Origin: Sphagnum compactum
Taxonomy: Eukaryota > Bryophyta > Sphagnopsida > Sphagnales
Length of the DNA stretch: 64,000 nucleotides
Reading direction: 5' to 3'
NCBI GenBank assembly: GCA_965153455.1
Contig: OZ234502.1
Location: 6,417,495-6,481,494 of the forward strand
In this document: positions 51,581 to 62,404 of the stretch, piece by piece
How the letters are laid out: each line of letters begins with the position of its first letter
How positions within the stretch are numbered: position 1 is the stretch's first letter
The notes under the pieces: generated by a model
What the model was told of the DNA's origin: nothing
What the model saw: the letters and a program-made list of their open reading frames with translations, nothing else
Database searches by the model: none
Translations under genes and position numbers: made by a program

Positions 51581-51949
51581 AGAATATATATATACCTTAT
51601 TATTATTATAAATTCGTAATATTCTAATTTTTTTTAAAAATATTCAAATTTCAAAATTTACATAAGTTTTGGTGAAATATTTAAAAACTAACTTTACCTT
51701 AATGTACCCATATTATTATTTTTAAATGTTAAAATGAATTGGTATATATATATTGCTAATGTATGAATTTAATATATTATATATTAAATTCATATAGAAA
51801 TCCAAACTTTGACATGACTTTTTTTTCTTAAATTTTGCTAAACAAATAGGAACATGACCTTGAACAATTTTCAATGATCTATATTTTTTAAATCATTTTG
51901 CAAACCATTTTTTTAAAATGATCTTGAAAGTCAATTATGTTCATAATTT
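51581..51949. other. AT-rich stretch after the LINE
   Basis: There is no coding sequence. The stretch begins with short TATA/TTA runs where the LINE homology breaks off. Nothing is recognised. Confidence 0.4.
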
Positions 51950-52395
51950 GTGATTCACATTTTTTAGTTGGAATTGACATACAATCTTTTAAAGTGGTTT
52001 TAATCAATGGAACTTTGACAAAGTTTATTTTGATTATAAAATATCCTTGATAATTGATTTAAGAATAAAATTCACCTTTTTAACCACAATATATAACATT
52101 TTACAATTAATTATGAAACGCAACGAATAAAAAATGGCATTCAAATATTTAAAGATATTTGATCTTTATTTGAACCAAACCTACCACAAACATATTTGAG
52201 ATGGAACCATTTTTCATTGATTGCACATAGTGGGATGTGCATCATGTGTAATTGGATATGCAACACATGTATTTCTAGGACAATGCGCATGCATTGTTGT
52301 GGTCATTTGAAATACCATCCCATCATTTTCATCGGAATGACAATTTAGTGAGATAGAACTTGGATGGAATATGTTTGTGTAACTTTTGTGGTAGT
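51950..52395. repeat. Dispersed repeat family D, copy 2
   Basis: This is the counterpart of 42640-43115, with the shared words AACGCAACGAATAAAAAATG, TTTTTCATTGATTGCACATA, ATGTGTAATTGGATATG, AGGACAATGCG, TTGTGGTCATTTGAAATACC and CATCCCATCATTTTCA. It has the same orientation and similar length. Confidence 0.6.
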
Positions 52396-55300
52396 GTTGG
52401 AAGTCATATAAACCAAATAGACCTAAATGGGATGGTGTTGGAGGATCAAGAAGGGTTTGATTAAAAAAATATTTTTTTACAAAGGGGTCATAAGTGGTTT
52501 GGCTTATTCGTAATCGAATATGTTTGACAAATTGGTAAGATTGAAAGGAATGGCTTATTATGATAGTGTAGAATGTCTATGTGTTTATATTGTAATCTCA
52601 CTACGTGAAAAGACAATCTGATTATCAACCTACTAACCCTAATAGACATAAATGAACGAAGTAAATTAAAGTAAGTCTACCATCATCTTATGCCATACCT
52701 TTGAGTTGTTGTTCAAATGTACAAGCTTTTCTTAGGCCTTTAATGTTGAAATCACTATTGGTTAAGATAAATCTATGTTTAACATAACATTGAAAACAAC
52801 ATATTTGAAGCATTTATTAATAAAAAGTTAAAACTATGTTGATGATGTGACCAATGTTGGGAAACTAAATTTATTACTCTCATATACTTGTACATGCATA
52901 TCACAAGGTAAACATATCCTATTCAACTAATAAGTTTTTATTACCCTTTTAGTTAGAGGAAGGTTAATAAACATTTCAAACTCACTGAGTTGTCATTATT
53001 TTACTCAACTAACGTATGTAGTTGAAGTTTGCCTTTATCTAGGGGAAGGTAATGGATTTTAAAATTGTAATTAGAGGGTATATGTCAAAATCATTATATG
53101 ACATGTATGCATTTTCATATTTTGCAATGCATGTGATTACGATGAATTTGTTTGTTCAAATTATGATGGCTAATTATTGAAAATATTTTCTTTTAACATT
53201 GCATTAATTACCTTGGAAAATACTCTTACCATATGCTCTTGGAACCCCCTTAGATTTTATTTATATTTTAAAATTTGAAATGTATTTGAATGCTATTGAC
53301 TGATTTTATTTTATTTATCTTTTCAAATTTTGATAGAATGTTTACATTTTCAAATGTTGATCATGTTCACAGCATGCTAGTCGAATAATTGTTTTTTTTC
53401 ATTTTGAAATGTTCCATACTTGTGTAAATGTTTTTTAACGTTACGTTTACCCACATATACCCACATGGTACATGTATAAAATAAATTATGAAATATTGAC
53501 ATTAACTTTTAGCCTACAAATACAACAAATGTTCCTTGTTTACCTTTACCCTTACCCAAATTGATAAATTTTCAAAGTATTTATAACTTTACCCAATTTG
53601 ATTTTTTTTTTTATGGCTATCTACCTTTACATGGCTAATATATTATAGTTTATACACATGCCCAACACTTGATGTGGACAACCAAAAATCATGCATATAA
53701 ATTATTATATTTTTTGGTCCAACACATAAACACAACCCACTTCAACCAATGGTTAATTCTACATGTTTTTAAGTGGTATGTCAAATTAATGTTGAAAATG
53801 TTTCGTGTACTTGTATAATACTATTTCTAATATACTATGGGAAAATTTGGATGTGTAAAACTAATAAAATGAATATTTAAAATATCAAAAAACATTTATA
53901 AAACATTGTACACAATGCTTTAGCCTTTTGTTGTTTAATTTTTTAAAAAATGACTTGAAATGTCTTTTGAATGACATAATCATGATTACTCATAATTTGT
54001 ATTTTTACACAATAATATAGTATAATAGTTTTTTGGACCATAAGAATTTTATGTTGACTTATAAATTGTGATTTTAAAAATATTTTCTTTTAATAGCCAA
54101 TCTAGTTTTGCCACATCATCTTGACACTTTAACCGATTGCTTTTAAGCACAAAAAAAAGAAGCAAATGTGGCTTGTGTTTGAATGTTTGCACCCTTTTGT
54201 CAATTAAAATCATGTTGTGTGGTGTAACAAGAAACAATGGAATGTTACAAGCTCCAATACTAAAGGGGAGATACATTATAGTTAATGCTTAAGCCAAACA
54301 TATGTGATTATGGGGATGCATCAATTGCTTGTTAACCATGATTTTTCATAGTTAATGCCAATAAAATTCTATTCCAATGAACCAAAGATCAATCAATTTG
54401 TTGAAAACCCCAAATTTTCACACTATCAATTAGTGACGTTAGGAGAATGTGCATAATATTATTTCATCATGGATCACCATATTCGCAAAAATATTTCCAC
54501 ATGTTAATGACTTGTGGACCTTTTCACAAAAGTTTTACTAATTAATCATTTTCAAAAGTTTCCCGAGCATTTAAAAAATGTGCCTTTCCAACAATGGAAG
54601 TAAGGTTGCACATTTAACTTGCATTCTCAACTAGGATGATGTTCGCTAAATGGGGATGTAGAAAATATACATTTTTTACTTTAAATATCAACGAACATTA
54701 TTTTTCCAATGTAATTTGACCATTCCCTATTCATGCACTTGCATTGATGTTATATACATAAACTTCCCCTTTTTAGTGGAAATGCATCTTTCATTTCAAG
54801 CATGCAAATTCGACGACATGTCACATTTTTGAGAGGAATGGGATATAACTATTCAAACAAGGCCTTGACTTTCCAAGTCTCTCTTTCCAAACTTTCTACA
54901 CAAAACATGAAATTATTCAACTCCAAATTTTATATGTTTAAAAAATTGATTGAAAACATGCATTGGAAAGGATGATGCCTTGAACTCCAAACCAAATGGT
55001 TTGTCCAATGGAAAAGATTTGGTTTTCACAAGATACTAACCCAAATCTTTCAAATTGTTTTTACCAAGCATGGTATTTTTGAATTATTGACCAAGCTAAA
55101 CTAAGTTTCTTCCATCCATTCATGTATAGTGTAAAAGAATGAAAATCTTGATCAATTTTTCTTTTGGTAATTAATTTGAAATGTTTTCATGCTTGTTATG
55201 AGATTTAACCTTTTTTATTTTCATATTAAGTGTGATACATTAGTGTGATACACATGAAATTCAATTGTCTACAAGGACAAAAGTGTTCTTGGGTAGTATC

Positions 55301-56410
55301 AGTAGGAATCACCTCAAAGAATAGTTTAAAAACCAAAATTTGTCAAATATTATTCCTAGGTCTTTTCCTTTAAATATTTTCAGAACTATAGATTGTTTTT
55401 TTCTTATGTTTATCCATTGCGTGCACAAGTATATGCCTTAAAGTTTTATTGGAATCAAGAAGGTGAAAATCACTACAATTGTCATAACCCCCTCAAGAAT
55501 CACATGCTTGAACCTTGAAAATTCATAATTAAATTATACCTACTTAGTTAACTACATATATAACACCATCAAAGGTATGTTATGATTTTCCAAGAAAAAA
55601 AACCAAAACATGTTTCCAACTTGTGTTCCTAACCAAAAAGTTCAAAGAAAAAAACATTGTCACATCTTTAAAACTTTTTTTACATGCAATGATTAGGAAC
55701 AACACAATAAAAAATATTTTAATATCATTAAAATTTCAAATTCTATACAATCAAGTAAATGTACTCGAAAAAAAATCTAATGAAAATATTTATTTAAATA
55801 TTTACATTTTCTAAAGTTCAATGAGCCTAGTAAAATGAAGGTGTGATGTTTCTAATGGTACCACTCAAGGGTACTTTTTCCCACATAGAATAATGTGTGC
55901 ATAATCAATTATTCAAAGTTATTTTCCTTATCAAAACTCCCAGAACAAATTGAATGATTGACATTATGACCATGGTGGTTATAGGATATAATTTTATAGT
56001 GTTCTTTTTCTTTTAATTAGTGGACCATGAATTGTTTCTTATGATGGATTTATGCAAAATTGATACATGTGCCTACTCCAATTGTGTTGAATTTTGATTG
56101 AAATTTAAAATTTTGAAAATAATTTCATCAATCAAACAAATCAATGGAATACATTAATTCACACATTGGAAAAAACATTGAAAATAGAAATCAAATTGTC
56201 AGAAAAATGTATGGACAAATTAAATTGGGCATAATGGATATGAATTATCTTGTAAAATAATGTTGGAACTTATTGCACTCTATGAGACATATGAATTTTT
56301 AAAATGATTTGAAAGTAATTAAAAAATAATTTTAATGTTCATTAAAAACTAATGATGAGGCCACAATTTCATTGTTTGATCAAATGATTTCAGAAAACCA
56401 TTACACTGTC
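52396..56410. other. AT-rich gene desert
   Basis: Frames at 54049-54276 (minus) and 55623-55814 (plus) are the longest and carry no recognisable domain. The texture is eroded repeat DNA, and no element ends were found. Confidence 0.45.
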
Positions 56411-56414
56411 CATC

Positions 56415-56432
56415 ATAGTCGGCACCGACTAT
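56415..56432. repeat. Isolated perfect palindrome ATAGTCGG-CA-CCGACTAT
   Basis: The 8-bp arms are perfect around a 2-bp centre, and the palindrome is followed by AGGGGGGAGG. It is the same core as in the 115-bp arrays at 56980-57310 and 62405-63790 and probably an outlying unit of the left array. Confidence 0.75.
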
Positions 56433-56979
56433 AGGGGGGAGGTGGTTTGGGAGAAGAACCATTTTAAATCATTCCTGCCACAATTTTTACCCTAATTTTA
56501 ACAAAAAAAAACAAGTGTCGAAGTGGGGGATATGGATTTTTAAAAATAACTAAACAAGCAATGAAATAAAAATTAAATGAAAAAACATTTAAAATTTTCA
56601 ATGATGATACAATAATTTTTGCCTAAATAAATTAATTGCCCAAGTACATCCTCCACAAAAACCCAAATATTTGGATTTAATTGAGAAATTATCCTTAATT
56701 AGTAATTTAATATGTTGAAAACTCAAATGTAAGGGTGGATAATTAAAGAATAAATATCCATTTGGAGGGATCCATGTAAGTTTTAATTTAGAAAAAGCCC
56801 ATAATCTCTTTGCATTCATTAATTAAATGTAAGGCTATTGATGTTCGAATATAAATATAAGTTCGATTATAAATATAAAGACAATTTAAATATAAGTTTG
56901 ATTAAATGAAATGTGGCGATTATTAAAGTTATCAATTTCAAATTGAGTAAATGTCTTTGATAACTACAAAGGCAATAAA

Positions 56980-57310
56980 AAATGAAATTTGGTTCAACGA
57001 CATACTCCGTCCCTTATGGTTGGTGCCGACCATAAGGGGGAGGGAATAATAGAAAAACTGAAATTTTAAAATTCCAACAATGGAATATCATAAAAAATGA
57101 AATTCATATCAACGAGTTATTCCATCCCTTATTGTTGGCATTGACCATAGGGGGGAGGGAATATTAGAAAAACTTCAAAAATTTAATTCCAATGATGGAA
57201 TATCATAAAAAATGAAATTCATATCAATGACATACTCCATTTCTTATGGTCGGCGCTGAACATAGGGGGGAGGGAATAAAAGAAAAATTGAAATTTAAAA
57301 TTACAACAAT
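56980..57310. repeat. 115-bp tandem array with palindromic core (left)
   Basis: Palindromic cores start at 57011, 57126 and 57241, spaced exactly 115 bp. The best core (57011-57038) has 13-bp arms CCCTTATGGTTGG and CCGACCATAAGGG around TG with a single mismatch. Each core is followed by GGGGAGGGAATA and an AT-rich stretch that includes AAAAAATGAAATTCATATCA. The units are about 85-90 percent alike by eye. The array lies just beyond the 3' end of the fossil gene that ends at 57596. Confidence 0.85.
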
Positions 57311-57595
57311 GGAAAAATGATTATTGAAAAAAATGTGTAAAATGAATGTACTAATTATTGATGGTGAAATTATTGATGATATAATAATTCTAGCACTATT
57401 TTAAAATGTGAGGAAAACAAATGCGAATAATGTAGTTTTAAAATTCTTCTAAATAAAAATTCCATTAATTGAAATGTCGAAATTATTCAATATATAGATT
57501 TGCCATTGATGAATCATTGTTCTTTATTCTTGCAAACTGGATAGATATTTTCCATGGTATTTACCACATGAAAGTAACGAAGCATTGATATTCCT

Positions 57596-57982
57596 TTACA
57601 TGTAAACAATTTGTTTGTGAAAAAGATGATGGAAAATGGACTCCAACAACAAATTCAAACAAACAACATAAATTGAAAATGAGACTCTACTCCAAACTCT
57701 ATGTTGCCTCATAATCAATAAATTTACAAACACCAATGTCATATGTTCTCTTGGTACTAGATGATTTGGGGAGGCCATGTGTCGAGCGATGTCCTTAGCA
57801 TATTTTGGCAAGGAGTTATTTGGAAGGGGGCTTGGGAAGAAGTCTCTCCAAGCATAGAATGGAACGAATCGAGAACAATAAGGTTGAATATCTCTGTAAA
57901 ACACACTGAACATCATCTTCAAATCAAAGGTAGAATAATTAAAAAAGAGGCATTCAAAGATTATTAATGTCAATTTACTCAT
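57596..57982 (-). pseudogene. C-terminal segment of the fossil protein
   Basis: This is the longest uninterrupted frame of the locus at 128 codons, ending in a stop at 57596. It contains a basic, His/Arg-rich middle (ARHMASPNHLVPREHMTLVF) and a hydrophobic helix-like end (LLLESIFHHLF). Its first codons overlap the stop of the preceding segment in another frame, so the original protein probably ran through with a frameshift. No catalytic motif is seen. Confidence 0.45.
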
Positions 57983-58690
57983 GATCGAGATTAACTCTCA
58001 CCCTTTTATCGGGTGGCGAATTTGGGGGAGTTTGAACAATCAGGCCAAGCTCCACATGAGGTTTAGCCTTTTCCAAAAGAGGTTTGATAACCTCTTCATA
58101 AACATCATCATTTGATTCCAACACAAAAACATCATGGCCAGTAGACTAACAAGCTCGAATGCAATTCCTTGCAAAGCAATAAAAAAAACTAAGATTTGAA
58201 TTTTGAAGGAGCACAGACTATGATTTCAACTTGCAAAAAGAAGTCATGAAGACATACTAGTGGATGAGTTCATGTTGACAAGTGAACCAAGAGGGTTGCA
58301 CAAGTGAATTATCATCATCACCCAAGGAAACACTAAGCCTCACCATTTCTGGGTGACTTTCTTGAAATTATAAACATCTAGTGAACAAAAAAAGTCGCCC
58401 AATTAAGTCGAGTTTGCAAGGTGGGGAATAAAAAAGTTAATCCAAGATGACCCTCTAGAATGAGATGTAATGTAAATACAAATGAAGAGGGGAATTACCA
58501 TTTTCCCTTTGATTTCACTGCTCATTTGTGGCAGAGTATTGATAACTGCCCATCTGGAATGGATCTCACATCCATTGGTCTCCAAGAAAAACTTGATTTC
58601 CTTTAAGATGCAAGTAACATCATCATGGAAAATAAGAACTACACCATTGTCTGTGAGGTATTTGTTTGCAAAACCAAATATTCCATACAC
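57975..58690 (-). pseudogene. Possible methyltransferase-like region of the fossil
   Basis: The first frame (58690-58403) reads FGFANKYLTDNGVVLIFHDD and continues with RWAVINTLPQ, a helix-strand pattern like the end of a Rossmann domain. The second (about 58340-57975) has three internal stops and contains GHDVFVLESNDDVYEEVIKP, with VFVLES at 58113-58130. This resembles the region around the AdoMet-binding strand, where an acidic residue follows a hydrophobic strand. Such an order, catalytic part before AdoMet site, occurs in beta-class N6/N4 DNA methyltransferases. It is pattern-based only. Confidence 0.3.
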
Positions 58691-59000
58691 AATTATTTAT
58701 GTGACGGTTCTAAAGGGGGACAACAGTGGTAGGGGTGGAAATAAGAGGAATTGGCAAGCTAGAAAGAACTTCAGTTATGAGGAAAACATGTTTCCCACCT
58801 CCAAAATCATGCAAGGTGGAAGGAAAATTATTAACATCGTTTAGAATAATACAAATCATGTGACATGGACATAAGGAATTCCATGAACAAGTACCTTTGA
58901 AAGCATTCAGTTCCTTGTACTAAGAGGGCCATGAGCTAGATGCCACCTTAGCCACCACCATGGATGGCCAGGAAAGATTGCAAGTTGAAATTGTTAACTA

Positions 59001-59564
59001 CATATGGGAATTGCAGCTAACTGGGAATTTGATTGGATTTGGGAAGGGATTTGGAAGAAGATCCAAATTGGGATATGCGTCTATATTTAGGAATTGCCTC
59101 TTCCGATGGACAGTTTGAGGTGGAGCTTCTAGGTTTAGAGGGGGCTCTTCTTGTTCAAGATCCTATTCATCCCCTTTCTCGCTAGAAGGTCCAGCCGATT
59201 GGTCCTTAATTTTTTTTCTCCTCTTGGCATTGTGGCTCTTCTTGCCACCCCTAAAACTAAAATCAATTGAAGTGGGCTTGTCGAGGTGGCTAACCTATAA
59301 CTTCTCCCTTAACCCATGCTTTGACTTTAAGGTACTATCAACCGGGCAGTTTAAGTACCACCTGCATGATGCAAGGTGGGTAGTTGACCACTTCTTCAAT
59401 AAATCCTTCCTATACATGGTGTTTTTTGCTTTAGGATTGCACCAAATTCTAAGAAGGGGAAGGAGGCTCCAGATAGCTTCCTTTGTAAGAAAACATGGGA
59501 GAAATATTTGCCGCAAGGAAGTGGAGTTCAATGTGGACAATACAGATCTTGAAACCAAGTACAA
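59001..59564 (-). pseudogene. Basic linker region of the fossil protein
   Basis: One frame of 188 codons is open except for two TAG stops (at about 59292-59294 and 59163-59165). It contains TTHLASCRWYLN, then KPTSIDFSF, a lysine-rich GGKKSHNAKRRKKIK typical of a nuclear localisation signal or nucleic-acid contact, an acidic Glu/Pro stretch and a Pro/Asn-rich end. Two stops in nearly 190 codons of otherwise protein-like composition argue for former coding. Confidence 0.5.
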
Positions 59565-59673
59565 AATTAGTTAGGAAGATGGAAATGAATGTAGTCTTGG
59601 CAAATAAGATTTGTCCATTACATGTAGATCATTGTCGTAACCTTAACATCAAGTTCACAACTAAATGTGGAAT

Positions 59674-60142
59674 GTAAGGGCCCATGAGGTCAAGAAAGTG
59701 TGTTTGGGTGTGAAACACACTTTCACAAATGGGGGAGAGAGCAAGGGATGGAACCCAATGACTCCCAAGTGCACACATCTTTGAATTGCATTTGTGCAAG
59801 AGTCTTGAATGTTCAGAGCCTTGGTTGAAAAGGAAAAAAATACCAAATTGGGCCCCCAAGAAATCCTTGGAAAGGTCTTGAAGTGTAAATCCTTAAAGTT
59901 CCCTTGCATTATTCATTTAGACCTAAAATGCATGAGTTATAATCAAAAGAAAAGTCAGGAGTCAAATTGGAAATTTGATTCCCGACCACAAATCCTCTTA
60001 AAGCAGGGGTCAAATGATCTCCAATTAGGGCGTGTGATACATCGTTGAAAAGATATTTTTGAGGAATATAAATTATTGCCATTGCATGCTCCAAAAAGGT
60101 TTGATTTTAGGAAGATATAAACGTCCAAAGTTTTGCGACAAT
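59674..60142. repeat. Dispersed repeat family B, copy 2 (within the fossil)
   Basis: It is homologous to 27518-27992 in the same orientation. It shares CACTTTCACAAATGGGGGAG, CTCCCAAGTG, AAATTGGGCCCCC, GGGTCAAATGATCT and GTGATACATCGTTG. It lies between the middle and linker parts of the fossil gene, so it is an insertion or a former intron derived from a repeat. Confidence 0.55.
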
Positions 60143-61440
60143 TAAAGTACCAATGTTGGGACTCCCATTTGGGAGTCTCAAGAAAACTTGTGCCATTTGA
60201 GTGTAGCCCCCGTGGAGAGTCACAAAGTATACTATAGGGAAGGGAATGGTGCCTCCTCCTAAAGGTTGTGGGTTGTGTAAAGCTTGTGCTTGAAGTTGTC
60301 CCTACTAAGTCCACCACACCACTTACATTCAACTTGAAAACCCATTTTCTTTCCTTGGTTTTGCAGGTTGATTTCATCTTGAACTTTTGATTGTGAGTTT
60401 GTCCTAGTCCCATTTGAAAGCTCTAGCATGCCTACCTGCCCCTGAATTGTTGCAAGTTAGGGACCATTTTATTTTTATTTTTTATTGTTTCACTCTAGGA
60501 CCCACTTTTAAATTTCTTAAGGAATTTAGGGGTGTGTCAATCATGCACTTCAATGCTTCCTCACAACCAATGTGTTGTTGCCAAGTTTTGTTTTTGAGGA
60601 TTCCACCCTTGAGTTTGAATTCACAAAAAAACAAAATTTCCCACAATTCAAGCTTCTAATGACTTATGAAGTCCTCAAGACTTTGAACCTTGACACCACC
60701 AAGGATAAAAAAACCAAAGTCCATCACAATGTTATTATAAAGCTTCTTGCATTGGCCTCCATTTCCAACTACAATGAAAACACAAAAGAAAAGCCATGAG
60801 TACGAATGACCAATGAAAACAACATGGAAAGATTCTCAATGTACCATCAAAAGAAAACCAACAAGGTACTTGAAACCAAAATATTGCCTTGTGGAGCCAT
60901 TTTTCAAAAATGACATTCAACAACCCAACCTTGGGGAATTTTTGAGCTTCCCTCAGAACCCTATAGGATTGGGGACTAATTCCACTACTTTAACCAAAAA
61001 ACCTTTTGCTCATTACTCACTTGTGAAAACACAAGGAGCTACAACTTCTCCATCATCATTTGAGGATAAGGATTCATGTTATAATGAACATGTACTTGTT
61101 GGAAGAATTTAGCACCAAATGTGAGGTCACAAACTAGCAGCCTTTTATGGAACGCAATGTTGTGTTTCTTTCGAACATTCTCCATGGTTTTATTACTGAA
61201 TGAAGCCAACATCTTTGGGTAAGAAAGAGTAGGATTTGGAACATCTACATAGTTCGAACAACAGGCGACATTGACAACCACCGCTAGTTCCCTTTGCAAA
61301 AAGAATTATGGAACATAATCATATGGAACTATTCTAGAAAATGGAGTTCCTCTGAAAAAGATGTAGAAATTTTACTTTATACATTTATTTGAAAAACGCC
61401 TCCTACATGAAGTAATACAAAATTTTCTTGATTTTATTTT
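60143..61440 (-). pseudogene. Poorly readable middle of the fossil
   Basis: Minus-strand fragments such as 61039-61299 (86 codons, containing NVRKKHNIAFHKRLLVCDL) and 60735-60923 have a protein-like feel but cannot be joined with confidence. Plus-strand frames at 60572-61112 overlap them. Their strand and membership in the fossil are uncertain. Confidence 0.25.
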
Positions 61441-61449
61441 CACATTTCT

Positions 61450-62270
61450 TCTATTGGGCATCAAGAATGACCTCCTTGAATTTATAAAGTGGAATCATCC
61501 CAATTAATTGAATGCAGAAGAAATTATGAACCGGTGAAAGCTTCACATGGTCCATTTCAATGGACATGGCAAGAAGGAAATTGTTAATCACCAACAAGAG
61601 ATAGTTTGACATGTGTGGAAACAAGGATGAATAGAAAGAATGGAATCTCACTTGTTTATGTCGGTTATAGTTGTGAGCAACTCAATTAGGCCATTTGTGG
61701 TATCTAGAACAAAGGAATTTACCTTCACGTGCCATTGTGGTTCATTGGGATGGTTCAAATCAATGTATGGCCACCAAGCTTGAAGGCAATGATTGCCATC
61801 CCAGACATGGAACATTTTTATAGATAGTTAGCATAAATTTGGATTTCCACCAGGAACTTCTCAAACTTCGCATTCTTTTCCTTCCAGAAAGAACTCCAGG
61901 TATTGCAGTAGGTGTTCACCTCTTTTTCCTCACCTTTCCAATTTTGTGAGGAAACATAGAACGCCTTTTCACCTTCTCGATAACCTGTAAAGAACATTTG
62001 CTTCATCTTGAACACATCAATCTTCAATGCCGACTTGACAATTAGCATGGTCAAGAAGTGACACAATGGGATACTCATTTTAGCTTTGTTCTTTAAAAGG
62101 ATATTATACTTGTCTAAAACTTCCAAAGTGTTTAGCTTATTTTGATGTTGGATCACCTCTATGGTCCTTTGGTAACTAGACTCCCCTTATGGAAACACAA
62201 ATGGGAGTTGGATATCTGAAATGAGATTTGAATCATATAGTTGCAATAGTTCAAATGTAACCTTGACCAA
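61450..62270 (-). pseudogene. N-terminal ParB/sulfiredoxin-like segment of the fossil
   Basis: The frame from about 62267 reads VTFELLQLYDSNLISD and, after one stop near 62187, runs through 62156-61818. That part includes MLIVKSALKID and FFTGYREGEKAFYV and ends in a charged WKGEEKEV/WKEKNAKFEKFL stretch. It then shifts frame at about 61840 into KMFHVWDGNHCLQAWWPYID, with WDGNHC encoded at 61786-61803, followed by SFVLDTTNGLIELLTTITD. A third frame (61651-61451) continues with DHVKLSPVHNFF and IPLYKFKEVILDAQ. A DG(N/H)HR box is the signature of ParB-like and sulfiredoxin-fold nucleotide-binding proteins; here Arg is replaced by Cys. Homology is inferred from this box only. Confidence 0.45.
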
Positions 62271-62404
62271 CAAAATATTAGAATGACAATGCAAAAGAAA
62301 AGAAATAACTAGAGATATTATTGAAGGAGGTGATACTAAAAGGTGTAAATTTAGAGACACACAAGAGGACTAATGAGTACCATTGGGGGCATGTTTGTGA
62401 GCAT

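Larger units (their letters stand above)
57596..62290 (-). pseudogene. Fossil of a large multi-domain protein (ParB-like box; possibly methyltransferase-like)
   Basis: Several minus-strand open stretches with protein-like composition follow one another in a plausible N-to-C order, broken by frameshifts and stops. They are an N-terminal part with a DGNH box (about 62270-61450), a poorly readable middle, a Lys/Arg-rich linker (59564-59001), a Rossmann-like part (58690-58403), a segment with VFVLES (about 58340-57975) and a C-terminal segment (57982-57596). Read together they suggest one protein of perhaps 800-1000 residues, long dead. The family B repeat (59674-60142) interrupts it. The DGNH box recalls ParB/sulfiredoxin-fold proteins. 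The later part could be an AdoMet-dependent DNA methyltransferase in permuted order, but no DPPY-type motif was found. Palindromic arrays flank it on both sides. Confidence 0.5.

Noticed and set aside
57761-57967. Plus-strand frames opposite the fossil gene (also 58482-58844 and 59224-59574)
   Set aside because: They lie antisense to minus-strand frames that show more protein-like and mutually consistent sequence, so they are treated as shadows.
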